Made by a program: the position numbers and the translations under genes
The notes under the pieces: generated by a model
What the model was told of the DNA's origin: nothing
What the model saw: the letters and a program-made list of their open reading frames with translations, nothing else
The model's database searches: none
Part shown: positions 20,047 through 29,339 of the stretch, piece after piece
Position numbering within the stretch: the first letter of the stretch is position 1
How the letters are laid out: every line of letters begins with the position of its first letter
NCBI RefSeq assembly: GCF_021295335.1
Contig: NZ_JAIWOT010000001.1
Coordinates: forward strand, 499,001-563,000
Direction: 5' to 3'
Length of the DNA: 64,000 nt
Origin: Komagataeibacter sp. FNDCF1
GTDB lineage: Bacteria; Pseudomonadota; Alphaproteobacteria; Acetobacterales; Acetobacteraceae

Positions 20047-23000
20047 TCAGCGGCGGAGCTTCCGGGTGATCAGGGCCTGCAGGTCTCGGATTTCCTTCAG
20101 TACGGGCTGATAGGTCCCGCGCTCCGACTGGGCCAGATCGGTATAGAGGGCACTGGCTTCATGGGCTGTCTGCAGGGCGGCCTCATACTGCTTGTAGGTC
20201 ACGCGGTAGCGGGCCAGATCAAGCAGGCAGCGTGCCAGCGGCGCGCGGAATTCCTCCGGCCTGCGGGCGGCAAGATGGCGGTACTGCGTAAGTGCCGCCT
20301 TCAGGCTTTCCATGGCGCGGTCGATCTGTTCAAGCCCGTTATGGCATATGAACAGCCTGTACTGGCTGTCGGCCAGCGGCGCGCGATACAGGTCAGGCTC
20401 CGTGTCATACAGGCTGGCATAAAGGGCGGTGGCCTCCGTTCCGCTGTCCAGTGCGTCAGCCCAGGCAACAGGCTGCGCCCGCAACCCGCCCCCGCACGAT
20501 GTGGCAAGGGCCTGTGCCAGCTCCGGCATGAAAAGGCCGGGATGCCGGTCATCCAGTTCACGGTACAGGGCCACGATATGCGCCATGGTGGCCACACCCC
20601 CGTCATCATGCGCCGTGGCCGGAAGCGGGAGGGATATCAGCATGGCCAGTGCCTGCGCCAGTGCATGGCGATGGGCCGTGGGATCGCGTGCGGTCAGGTC
20701 CCTGAGCAGCATGGCTGCTTCCATGACGGATTCCCGCGCCGCGGCATGGCATGCAAACATGCCCTGCGCCCGTGCCTGTTCCAGCAGGGCGCTGGCAAGA
20801 TCGGCCTCGATATCAGCAATGGCTTCCTGATGGTCTTCATGTGGCATGCCTAGGATGGCGCGGAACAGGGCGACCGATTTCTGGCATGACCGGAGCGCGG
20901 CATCCCGTGCGCCCAGCCGCATCTGGCAGGCGGCAAGCCGGGTGATGTGACGGGCCATGGGCAAACGATGGAAAACCATGCCTTCGTCCACCAGTGCGGC
21001 ATGAAGGGCGATCACGTGCCTGATGGCCGCCAGCGCATCCCCGTCGCGTCCAAGCGCTTCATACGCACGGGCCTGTAAGTCCGTCAGCATGGCAGGTACG
21101 CTTGGTGTCGGCGCATCGTCATAATCGCGCGCATCGGGGCAGGCGGTGTGGACAGCCATGGCCTGTTCGATCACCGCCAGCGCATCCCCCGCCTGTCCGC
21201 AATCCACCAGCACCCGGCCAAGCTGTTCCATCTGGAGGACAAGCGGCCTGCTAAATGCCTGCGGGTCGCGTGCGGCAAGGGGTTCAAGCAGGCTCACGCC
21301 CATCCTGCACAGGGCAATGCGGTCCGCCTGCTGTTCGGGGCGGGTGTGCAGTCCGGACAGTCGGGTCAGGGTGTCAAGCAGGGGCGGGCAGAAGGTATCG
21401 GGATCAGCGGATGCGAATTCGCCCAGCATGCCCAGACTTTCGGTATAGTAATCCCGGACCTGCGCGTCATTCCGGCCATCCTGCAGCGAGATGATGGCAT
21501 ACGCGCACAGCACGGAGGCCAGTATCTCGCGCTGGTCCGCTGCATCGGGATTGCGGGCGACGATCTCCCTCTGCACCGGGAGCATGATCTGCAATGCTTC
21601 AAGCAGTTCCGCCATCCGGCCGCTGTGTTCCACTATTTTTTCAAGGTCCTGCACCGCTTCCAGCAGGCGGGGATGAAACGTGTCGGGATCCTGCCGCGTC
21701 AGTAATGCAAGCAGGCCGATCACGGCCGTGTGGACGCTGGTTGCCACCTGTGTCTCGCCATTGGTCTTCAGTTGCTGCTGAAGTATGTCCAGGGTTCTGG
21801 CGGCCGGCCGTGTCCTGAAATAGCCGTGGCCCTCCGTAGCCATCAGGGTCAGCAGGTCCACGGCTTCACGCGTGGCGGCCACGCTTTCGGTATGACGGGG
21901 CGGGCTGAGCGTGCTGTAGCGCCTGCCCAGCCGCAGGAGCAGGTCAACCAGCCCGGAGCGGAAGGCTTCGGGATGTTCAGCGGCCAGGGACCGGTAGCAG
22001 GCCACGGCGTCCTTGATGGAACGCAGCGAGTCCTCATACCGCTTCAGCGCATTCTGGCACAGGGAAAGGGTCTCGAGCGTGGTGCCGATCTCGGGGCGAT
22101 AGTCATCCGCACCGCGCTCTTCCAGCGTTGTATAGATGGAAAAGCTTTCTTCGATGGATTGCAGCGCGTCGGCATGCTGCGCGTTGAAACCCTGCAGGGC
22201 GGAGAGCCTGTGCAGTCCCCGGGCAAGGCGGGGCAGGCAGGTATCAGGATCGTCATGGGCCAGCCGGGTGTACAGGATAACCGCTTCCATCGCGGTTTCC
22301 ACCGCTTCCGCATGCTGTTCCAGGCCGTCCTGATAGGTGGCCATGACCAGGAAGCTTTCCGCAAGATCGGCGCTGCGGCCTGTTTCCTCCGTGCCGGTCA
22401 GCTGTGCCTGGATCCCGATGGCCTCGCACACGGCCTGTTCGGCGGCCCTGTATTCTTCCAGCCTGTTATGGCTCATGGCCAGCCTGCACAGGCTGCGTGC
22501 ACGCTGTGGCAGGTAGAAATCCGACCGTGCTGCCAGTTCGGTGTACAGCGCCACGGCCTGCGCCGCAGCGGCCTGGCCACTGGCGTAATCGCAGATCGTG
22601 TTGTACTGGCCCGCCAGCGTATGAAGACCTGCCGCCAGCGCGGGATTGAATGTCGCGGGGTCGGTATCGGCCAGTGCCGCATGGATCGTCACGGCTTCCC
22701 GTGCGCAGTGCAGGGCAGCGGTATCGTGAAACAGGGCGGCATTGCGGCGGCATAGCGCGGCAAGCCCCCATGCCAGCATGGCGGCCGGGGGCGATGATGC
22801 GTCATCCCGCAGGCACGAAACCAGTGTCCGCACCACGTCCAGCGCGACCGGCTTTATCGCGGCGGGCTGCGTGGGCAGGTTGAGTGCAAGGCGCAGCAGT
22901 AGGGCGGGGTCCGTGCAACAGGTGCGCAGAACATGCTCCAGCCCCGTGTGCAACAGGTCATGAGCCTGCGTGCCCGCAGGCAGCAGGCCCAGATTCTGGC

Positions 23001-24279
23001 AGGCAATGGCAATGCCCGTGACCAGCCGCCCGCGCACGGATGCATGTGCCAGCAGCGCATCGAGCGCGTCCGTCCATTGTCCGTCGGGCAGGGCGGCTGC
23101 GAGATGAAGCCCCACGGCTTCCCGCACCATGCCCGGCATGCCTGTCATCGTGGCATCCATCCCGCCATGCAGGGTGGCATGGAATGCGTGCAGGGCCGTA
23201 TCCCCGATCTGGCGGATCGCCTGAAGATCGTACCCGGTAGCGGATGCGCCAGCCTGAAGGACCGGGCGGAGCATGTCGGCTTTCAGCCCGCCACACAGAT
23301 GGTCCACCGCGGCAAGATACGGGACTGCCGGGCGCAGGGCCTCCGGCGTGGATAAAGTGGACCGCCACTGCCGCTCCAGACCTGCGACCTGAATGGCCGC
23401 CACGCGTGCAAGCAGGGTGGAGGGCGCAAGGCGGCGTGCCTCAAGCAGTCCGTCATGCGCGGCCACAAGCCCGAGCAGGGCAGGGAACACGGTCGCATTC
23501 TCCACACTGAGCGCCTTGAGCTTCGGGCCAAGCTGGCGGGTGGCATCGGCAGGCAGCGTGCCGCCACCTGCCGCACGGTAAGCCGAGGCGAAGACGGCAA
23601 ACTGCGCCTGTGCCCCGGCAAGCGGGCCAAGCGCGGGCCAGCGCATGGCTGGCAGCGCGGTGGCAAGGGGGGCGCTGTCCGCATCGTCCACCCCGAAAAT
23701 CTGGTCCAGCCACAGGCTGTCCAGCCCCGTGCGTTCAAAGAGCAGGAAGCGCAGCGGATGGGTGCCGGGCGGCTGCCGGAGCACCGCTTTCAGCCATGCC
23801 CTGATCAACGGTGTCCGGGTGGCCGCGTTGTCAATCATGACCAGCGTGGGCTGGTTCCATACCGTCTTAAAGCCGGAGGCAGGAAAAAGCCCGGCATCAC
23901 AGGCGGGCAGGAATCCCGCCAGCCAGCCCTGTTTGTGGGCGCGGGCCGCAATTTCCATGCCCAGCCGGGTCTTGCCCTGTCCTGCCCTGCCGGTAATGAC
24001 CTGCACGGATGGGGCAGGCGTACCATCGTCCAGCCATTTCGCCACGGTGGCAAGTTCGCTTTCACGCCCCTGAAAGGGGATGGCGCGCATATCGCCCGCA
24101 TCCAGGACATGGGCTGGCAACTGACCGGTGACCCGCCGCGCGTTATCATGTCCATGATCGGCATGGGTCAGCAGGGACAGGGAATGGCTGGCTGGCGTGC
24201 CGTGTCCGGGCACATCGTGTATGATCTTTAAAATCGTGTTTCTGGTATTGAAGGAACTGGCGGGGTCATTCCGGCTCAT
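20047..24279 (-). CDS. STAND-type ATPase with long C-terminal TPR array
   Basis: 1410 residues from the ATG at 24279. After about 60 poorly ordered residues, FQGRESELATVAKWL starts a NACHT/NB-ARC-like P-loop module: Walker A GRAGQGKT at 97-104 and a Walker B-like LVMID at 146-150. From about residue 480 to the end runs a regular array of degenerate TPR-like units, each near 40-60 residues, with repeated A-x-x-AV-x-L-Y-x-x-L-A helices. STAND ATPases act as ligand-triggered switches in transcription control, signalling or antiphage defence. No N-terminal effector or DNA-binding domain is visible, so the output is unknown. Start uncertain: no clear SD, and Met64 (MRAIPFQGRE) is an alternative; a longer frame overlaps oxyR and is rejected. 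Confidence 0.75.
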   Translation of the reverse strand: MSRNDPASSFNTRNTILKIIHDVPGHGTPASHSLSLLTHADHGHDNARRVTGQLPAHVLDAGDMRAIPFQGRESELATVAKWLDDGTPAPSVQVITGRAGQGKTRLGMEIAARAHKQGWLAGFLPACDAGLFPASGFKTVWNQPTLVMIDNAATRTPLIRAWLKAVLRQPPGTHPLRFLLFERTGLDSLWLDQIFGVDDADSAPLATALPAMRWPALGPLAGAQAQFAVFASAYRAAGGGTLPADATRQLGPKLKALSVENATVFPALLGLVAAHDGLLEARRLAPSTLLARVAAIQVAGLERQWRSTLSTPEALRPAVPYLAAVDHLCGGLKADMLRPVLQAGASATGYDLQAIRQIGDTALHAFHATLHGGMDATMTGMPGMVREAVGLHLAAALPDGQWTDALDALLAHASVRGRLVTGIAIACQNLGLLPAGTQAHDLLHTGLEHVLRTCCTDPALLLRLALNLPTQPAAIKPVALDVVRTLVSCLRDDASSPPAAMLAWGLAALCRRNAALFHDTAALHCAREAVTIHAALADTDPATFNPALAAGLHTLAGQYNTICDYASGQAAAAQAVALYTELAARSDFYLPQRARSLCRLAMSHNRLEEYRAAEQAVCEAIGIQAQLTGTEETGRSADLAESFLVMATYQDGLEQHAEAVETAMEAVILYTRLAHDDPDTCLPRLARGLHRLSALQGFNAQHADALQSIEESFSIYTTLEERGADDYRPEIGTTLETLSLCQNALKRYEDSLRSIKDAVACYRSLAAEHPEAFRSGLVDLLLRLGRRYSTLSPPRHTESVAATREAVDLLTLMATEGHGYFRTRPAARTLDILQQQLKTNGETQVATSVHTAVIGLLALLTRQDPDTFHPRLLEAVQDLEKIVEHSGRMAELLEALQIMLPVQREIVARNPDAADQREILASVLCAYAIISLQDGRNDAQVRDYYTESLGMLGEFASADPDTFCPPLLDTLTRLSGLHTRPEQQADRIALCRMGVSLLEPLAARDPQAFSRPLVLQMEQLGRVLVDCGQAGDALAVIEQAMAVHTACPDARDYDDAPTPSVPAMLTDLQARAYEALGRDGDALAAIRHVIALHAALVDEGMVFHRLPMARHITRLAACQMRLGARDAALRSCQKSVALFRAILGMPHEDHQEAIADIEADLASALLEQARAQGMFACHAAARESVMEAAMLLRDLTARDPTAHRHALAQALAMLISLPLPATAHDDGGVATMAHIVALYRELDDRHPGLFMPELAQALATSCGGGLRAQPVAWADALDSGTEATALYASLYDTEPDLYRAPLADSQYRLFICHNGLEQIDRAMESLKAALTQYRHLAARRPEEFRAPLARCLLDLARYRVTYKQYEAALQTAHEASALYTDLAQSERGTYQPVLKEIRDLQALITRKLRR

Positions 24280-24362
24280 TGCGTGAACAGGTCCATGGGT
24301 CTGAAATATGATGACAGTCACCCTATATGTCCCGTTTCCCCATGACCACGAAATAAAAGTCC

Positions 24363-25319
24363 CTATGCCGCTTCCGTCCCGCCCGGCATGGGCCGGGTAC
24401 TGGCGGGGGTACAGCCCTCGGGTATGTTTTCGCGCAGGAAGCGGGCGAAATCGGCAAAGGCCGGGCCACGCGGGTCGGATGCGCGCCAGACAAGCCCGAT
24501 GGTGCGGCTGGCGCCGGGTACGGGTGCAAGCGTGACCAGATCCCGCCACGCATCTCTGTTGCGCAGCGCCAGGCGGGGTATGAGCGAATACCCTTCGCCC
24601 GCGCCGATCATGTGCCACAGCATTTCCAGGCTGGTGGCCAGACGCTGGCGGGCATGCCCGGCGGACGTGCCGCACAGGGCCAGCGCCTGGTCACGCAGGC
24701 AGTGCCCGTCCTCCAGCAGCAGCAGGTCCGGGCCCGTCAGGTCCGGCATGGCAAGCGGCTGGCGGCGCGCCAGCGGATGGTCGGCGGGAAAGGCGGCCAT
24801 GAACGGTTCGTCAAACAGTGCGGCGCACTGCACGCCATCCGCGCTGAGCGGAAGGGCCGCAAGGACCACATCCAGCGCGTCATGGCGCAGCATGGCCAGC
24901 ATGGTATCGGTCAGGCTGTCGGTCAGCTGCGGGCGGAGCTGGGGGTAGGTCCGGCGCAGCAGCGGCAGCAGGTCGGGTACGTAATAGGGGCCAAGGGTCG
25001 CGATCACCCCCATGCGCAGCACGCCTTCCAGCGGGCCCGTCTGCACACGTGCGGCCTCGATCATGGTCCGTGCCGCGGCCAGGACATCACGGCCCAGCGC
25101 GATCAGGCGCGCGCCATCGGGGGTCGGGGCCACGTGGCGGCGCGAACGTTCGAACAGGATGACGCCCAGCAGCCCCTCCAGCTTGCGCACCTGCTCGGAC
25201 AGGCCGCCCTGGCTCACACCGCAGCGTTCCGCCGCGCGGGAGAAGTTGCGCAGGTCATCCACCGCCACGACATATTCGATATCGCGCAGCGACAGGCCGG
25301 AAAGGGGAACATAGGTCAT
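24363..25319 (-). CDS. oxyR: Hydrogen-peroxide sensing LysR-type regulator OxyR
   Basis: 318 residues. N-terminal winged HTH (RNFSRAAERCGVSQGGLSEQVRKLE) and a substrate-type C-terminal domain. The diagnostic redox pair is present: LEDGHCLRDQALALC gives Cys207 and Cys216, nine apart as in E. coli Cys199/Cys208, so peroxide-induced disulfide switching is expected. It lies divergently from ahpC, its classic target, sharing a 144-base intergenic region with a CTATAGATAG sequence at the oxyR start side. The protein activates peroxide detoxification genes. Assignment is strong because the redox motif and the neighbouring genes agree. Confidence 0.95.
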   Translation of the reverse strand: MTYVPLSGLSLRDIEYVVAVDDLRNFSRAAERCGVSQGGLSEQVRKLEGLLGVILFERSRRHVAPTPDGARLIALGRDVLAAARTMIEAARVQTGPLEGVLRMGVIATLGPYYVPDLLPLLRRTYPQLRPQLTDSLTDTMLAMLRHDALDVVLAALPLSADGVQCAALFDEPFMAAFPADHPLARRQPLAMPDLTGPDLLLLEDGHCLRDQALALCGTSAGHARQRLATSLEMLWHMIGAGEGYSLIPRLALRNRDAWRDLVTLAPVPGASRTIGLVWRASDPRGPAFADFARFLRENIPEGCTPASTRPMPGGTEAA

Positions 25320-25321
25320 GG

Positions 25322-25342
25322 CTATAGATAGGACCGATATGG
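25322..25342. promoter_or_regulatory. Candidate OxyR-binding region in the oxyR-ahpC gap
   Basis: CTATAGATAGGACCGATAT contains ATAG/CTAT half-sites of the kind OxyR recognises (ATAG-N7-CTAT repeats). The match is partial. A perfect -35 TTGACA lies further on at 25378-25383, oriented toward ahpC, with only a weak -10. Confidence 0.35.
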
Positions 25343-25463
25343 ACGGATTTGTAAAAAGGTTTTACCGATTACAGCCATTGACAGAAACAGTTTCACCGCA
25401 TTTCGTGTCTGTGGGACAAGAAGCCCGTCAACACCTGACAAGCGAAAGCAAGGAGCATTCGAC

Positions 25464-26027
25464 ATGGCACGCATCAATTCGTCCTTGAAGCCGTTCGAGA
25501 CCGATGCCTTCCATAATGGCAAGTTCATCAAGGTGAGCGATGCCGACGTGAAGGGAAAGTGGTCCGTATTCTTCTTCTATCCGGCGGATTTCACGTTTGT
25601 CTGCCCGACGGAACTTGAAGATCTTGCCGACAACTACGAGACCTTCCAGAAGCTGGGTGTGGAGATCTACTCCGTCTCGACCGACAAGCACTTCACCCAC
25701 AAGGCATGGCATGACACCTCGCCCGCCATCAGCAAGATCAAGTATGTCATGCTGGGCGACCCGACCGGTCACATCGCACGCAATTTTGATGTGTATATCG
25801 AGGAAGCGGGCCTGGCCGACCGTGGCACTTTCCTGATCGACCCCGAAGGCAAGATCCAGTACATGGAAGTCACCGCCGGCAGCATCGGCCGCAGTGCCGC
25901 CGAACTGCTCGACAAGATACAGGCCGCCCAGTACGTCGCCTCCCACCCCGGTGAAGTCTGCCCGGCAAAGTGGAAGGAAGGCGGCGCCACACTGACCCCG
26001 TCGCTGGACCTCGTGGGCAAGATCTGA
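25464..26027 (+). CDS. ahpC: Alkyl hydroperoxide reductase C (typical 2-Cys peroxiredoxin)
   Basis: 187 residues, full length for AhpC. Peroxidatic Cys47 in [12 protein letters not shown] and resolving Cys166 in [10 protein letters not shown] are both present, so it is a standard decamer-forming 2-Cys peroxiredoxin reducing H2O2 and organic peroxides in the cytosol. AAGGAG lies 8 nt before the ATG. Its reductase AhpF is encoded 76 bases downstream on the same strand; OxyR is divergent upstream. In an obligate aerobe with high membrane oxidase flux this is a main peroxide sink (inference). Confidence 0.98.
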   Translation: MARINSSLKPFETDAFHNGKFIKVSDADVKGKWSVFFFYPADFTFVCPTELEDLADNYETFQKLGVEIYSVSTDKHFTHKAWHDTSPAISKIKYVMLGDPTGHIARNFDVYIEEAGLADRGTFLIDPEGKIQYMEVTAGSIGRSAAELLDKIQAAQYVASHPGEVCPAKWKEGGATLTPSLDLVGKI

Positions 26028-26103
26028 GCCCTGCGGTCACGGCCTGGCCCTTCGGGGCCGGGCCATCGTGCCCCCTTTTCGGCAAAGAGCGGAGAGTTTT
26101 CCC

Positions 26104-27684
26104 ATGTTGCAAGATCCCATCAAGACGCAGCTCAAGGGGTATCTGGCAGGGCTCGCGCACCCGATCGTGCTCGAGGCCTCGCTGGATGACAGCCCGCAAT
26201 CGCGTGAGATGCATGAACTCCTGCATGAGGTCGCCGCCCTTTCCGACAGGGTGCAGGTATCGGAGGCGGGGCAGGCCACGCGACGGCCGTCCTTTGCCAT
26301 AAAGCGCGAAGGCGGGCGGACGGGCGTGACCTTTGCCGCCATTCCCATGGGGCACGAATTCACCTCCTTCGTGCTGGCGCTGCTGCAGGTGGCGGGGCAC
26401 CCGCCAAAACTGTCCGATGATGAAATCGCGCAGATAAAGGCGCTGCCGGGGCCATATCATTTCGAGACCTATGTCTCGCTGTCGTGCCAGAACTGCCCCG
26501 ATGTGGTGCAGGCGCTCAACGCCATGAGCGTGCTCAACCCCAATATCAGCAATGTCACGATTGACGGGGCGCTGTTCCAGGACGAAGTCACGGCAAGGAA
26601 CATCATGTCCGTGCCGCAGGTCTACCTGAATGGTGAACCGTTCGAGACCGGGCGTGCCGATATCGGGCAGCTCCTGGCAAAGCTGGACGCCGATGCCCCC
26701 CGCCGGGCTGCGGAAAAGCTGAAGGATACTGCCCCGTTTGACGTGCTGATCATCGGTGGCGGCCCGGCCGGTGCGTCCGCTGCGGTCTATGCCGCGCGCA
26801 AGGGCCTGCGCACCGGGCTGGTGGCCGAGCGCTTTGGTGGGCAGGTCATGGATACGGCTGGGATCGAGAATTTCATCTCCGTGCCCGAAACCGACGGGCC
26901 AAAACTCGCGGCGGCGCTGGAGGCGCATGTGCGCGCCTATGACGTGGAGATCATAAACGCCCAGCGCGCGAAGGAACTCTTTCCCGCCCCCCGGCCCGGT
27001 GGCCTGCACGGCGTGGCGCTGGAAAGCGGGGCTATCCTGCACGCCCGCACGGTCGTACTGGCCACCGGTGCCCACTGGCGGCATCTGGGTGTGCCGGGTG
27101 AGGAGGAATACCGTAACAAAGGTGTCGCCTACTGCCCGCACTGCGACGGTCCCTTCTATAAGGGCAAGCGTGTTGCCGTGGCGGGCGGCGGCAATAGCGG
27201 GGTGGAAGCCGCGATCGACCTGGCAGGTATCGTGGCGCATGTAACGCTCCTGCAGCGCGGTTCGCACCTGAAAGCCGACAAGGTGCTGCAGGACAAGCTG
27301 CACACCCTGCCCAACGTGACTGTCCTGACCGAGGCCCTGACCACGCGCATTGAAGGCAACGGCAGGAACGTGACCGGCCTGACCTATCGTGGCGGCGACG
27401 GGGCGGATCATCACGTGGATCTGGAAGGCGTGTTCGTGCAGATCGGCCTGCTGCCCAACACGGGCTGGCTGAAGAATACGCTCAGGCTCAACGATTTTGG
27501 TGAGATCATGGTCAATGACCATGGCGCCACCTCCGTGCCCGGTGTGTTCGCCGCAGGCGATGCGACGACAACGCCCTACAAGCAGATCGTCATTGCCATT
27601 GGTGATGGCGCAACGGCGGCCCTCTCGGCCTTTGACTACCTGATCCGCGTACCGGCTCCCGCCCCTCAGCCCGTTCCGGCCTGA
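26104..27684 (+). CDS. ahpF: Alkyl hydroperoxide reductase subunit F
   Basis: 526 residues. The N-terminal tandem thioredoxin-like domain carries CxxC in [10 protein letters not shown]; the C-terminal thioredoxin-reductase-like part has the FAD-binding [17 protein letters not shown] motif, the redox [12 protein letters not shown] motif and the NAD(P)H-binding [14 protein letters not shown] motif. It transfers electrons from NADH to AhpC. The ATG at 26104 is chosen for GGAGAG about 9 nt upstream; a longer frame has no SD. A T-tract hairpin at 27712-27741 closes the ahpCF unit. Confidence 0.97.
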   Translation: MLQDPIKTQLKGYLAGLAHPIVLEASLDDSPQSREMHELLHEVAALSDRVQVSEAGQATRRPSFAIKREGGRTGVTFAAIPMGHEFTSFVLALLQVAGHPPKLSDDEIAQIKALPGPYHFETYVSLSCQNCPDVVQALNAMSVLNPNISNVTIDGALFQDEVTARNIMSVPQVYLNGEPFETGRADIGQLLAKLDADAPRRAAEKLKDTAPFDVLIIGGGPAGASAAVYAARKGLRTGLVAERFGGQVMDTAGIENFISVPETDGPKLAAALEAHVRAYDVEIINAQRAKELFPAPRPGGLHGVALESGAILHARTVVLATGAHWRHLGVPGEEEYRNKGVAYCPHCDGPFYKGKRVAVAGGGNSGVEAAIDLAGIVAHVTLLQRGSHLKADKVLQDKLHTLPNVTVLTEALTTRIEGNGRNVTGLTYRGGDGADHHVDLEGVFVQIGLLPNTGWLKNTLRLNDFGEIMVNDHGATSVPGVFAAGDATTTPYKQIVIAIGDGATAALSAFDYLIRVPAPAPQPVPA

Positions 27685-27711
27685 GGGCTCAGCCACCTTC
27701 TGCCAGACCTG

Positions 27712-27741
27712 ACACGCCCGTGCCCCGCATGGGCGTGTTTT
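27712..27741 (+). terminator. Rho-independent terminator of ahpCF
   Basis: ACACGCCCGTG / CATGGGCGTGT (11 pairs with one wobble, CCCCG loop) followed by TTTT. Confidence 0.75.
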
Positions 27742-27907
27742 CGTTCCGGGTTGCGGCATCCAGCCCCGTAATGGCCACGCAACCCTTGTGGCTGCATGCC
27801 GTTGCGCATGGACAGGCAACCTGCGGAGCGCACATCCCGTGCCGTGGAGCCGATCGGGTTCCGGCCGCATGGAACATGCCTGGTACACTGTGTACGGAGG
27901 CAGACCA

Positions 27908-29299
27908 ATGGCGTACAAGACAGTCAATCCCTTTACCAACGAAACCGTGGCAACCTTCCCGGACCTGACGGATGCGGAACTGGCCTACAAGCTGGACCGC
28001 GCGCAGGAAACCTACAGGGAATGGTCCCGGCTGTCCTTTGCCCGGCGTGCGGCAGTCGTGGGCAGGGCGGCTGAACTGCTGCGCGCGCACAAGGACGAAT
28101 ACGCCCGCTACCTGACACTGGAAATGGGCAAGCTGTACCGCGAGAGCCTGGCGGAAGTCGAACTTTCCGCCGATATTCTGCAGTATTACGCCGATAATGC
28201 CGAGAAATTCCTTGCCCCGCAGAAACTGACCGAAAAGAGCGGCCGGGGCGATCAGGCGATGGTGGTCAGCCAGCCGCTTGGTATCGTGTTCGCCATCGAG
28301 CCGTGGAATTTCCCCTACTACCAGCTGGCCCGCGTGGTGGGGCCGCAGTTCATGGCGGGCAACGTGGTGGTGGTCAAGCATGCCTCCAACGTGCCGCAGT
28401 CGGCTGCCGCCTTCGAGCAGCTGTTTGCCGATGCCGGTGCGCCAGAGGGGCTTTATACCAACCTGTATGCCACCCGCGACCAGCTTGGCACCATCATTGC
28501 CGATGACCGTGTGATTGGTGTGGCGCTGACCGGCAGCGAGGGTGCAGGGGCCATCGTGGCATCCCAGGCGGGCAGGGCGCTCAAGAAAACCACGATGGAA
28601 CTGGGCGGCAGCGACGCCTTTATCGTGCTGGATGACGCGGATCTGGAAAAATCAGTCAGATGGGCGGTATGGGGCCGCATGAACAATGGCGGGCAGTGCT
28701 GTGTGGCCGCCAAGCGCATCATCGTGGCCGAGCCGATTGCCGATGCCTTTCTGGACCGGTTTTCCGAAGAACTTGGAAAGCTGGTGCCGGGCAACCCGAT
28801 GGATGAAAAAAGCGGCGTGCCGCCCCTGTCATCACAGGCCGCGGCCGACCAGCTCAATGACCAGGTGGAGCAGGCGGTCAGGCACGGCGCCATCGCCATG
28901 CGCGTGGGCCCCACGCCACCCAACACGGGCGCATTCGTGCAGACGACCATCCTGACCAATGTGGAACCGGACAATCCCGTGTTCCATCAGGAACTGTTTG
29001 GCCCCGTGGCCATGTTCTTCCGCGTGAAGGATGACGAGGCGGCCATAAGGCTGGCCAATGACAACCCGTATGGCCTGGGCGGCTCGGTCTTTACCAGTGA
29101 CACCGCGCGCGGCGTGCGCGTGGCCGAACAGATCGAGACCGGCATGGTCTATATCAACCACCCGACATGGACCACGTCCGACCTGCCTTTTGGCGGGGTC
29201 AAGCGTTCAGGTTTTGGCCGCGAACTGTCATCCATGGGCATACAGGAGTTCGTCAACAAGAAGCTGATCGATGTCGTGCCCATAGATGCAACACCCTGA
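27908..29299 (+). CDS. NAD(P)-dependent succinate-semialdehyde dehydrogenase-like aldehyde dehydrogenase
   Basis: 463 residues, compact like the E. coli Sad/YneI type. Catalytic Cys265 in NGGQCCVAAKR, general base Glu231 in TMELGGSDAFIVL, and EPWNFPYYQLAR/VVVVKHASNVP in the cofactor region. The family oxidises succinate semialdehyde to succinate (GABA or 2-oxoglutarate bypass), but many relatives accept other aldehydes, so the substrate is an inference. The start at 27908 has ACGGAGG with good spacing; the longer frame upstream has no SD. No linked transaminase or decarboxylase gene is in view. It converges with the minus-strand glucoamylase-like gene 40 bases on. Confidence 0.9.
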   Translation: MAYKTVNPFTNETVATFPDLTDAELAYKLDRAQETYREWSRLSFARRAAVVGRAAELLRAHKDEYARYLTLEMGKLYRESLAEVELSADILQYYADNAEKFLAPQKLTEKSGRGDQAMVVSQPLGIVFAIEPWNFPYYQLARVVGPQFMAGNVVVVKHASNVPQSAAAFEQLFADAGAPEGLYTNLYATRDQLGTIIADDRVIGVALTGSEGAGAIVASQAGRALKKTTMELGGSDAFIVLDDADLEKSVRWAVWGRMNNGGQCCVAAKRIIVAEPIADAFLDRFSEELGKLVPGNPMDEKSGVPPLSSQAAADQLNDQVEQAVRHGAIAMRVGPTPPNTGAFVQTTILTNVEPDNPVFHQELFGPVAMFFRVKDDEAAIRLANDNPYGLGGSVFTSDTARGVRVAEQIETGMVYINHPTWTTSDLPFGGVKRSGFGRELSSMGIQEFVNKKLIDVVPIDATP

Positions 29300-29339
29300 T
29301 CCGCCATGGCCGTGATGGCAGGTCCATGCCGGCACGGAT

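Noticed and set aside
25870-27939. Antisense open frame opposite ahpF
   Set aside because: Opposes a full-length, motif-complete ahpF and overlaps the aldehyde dehydrogenase start.
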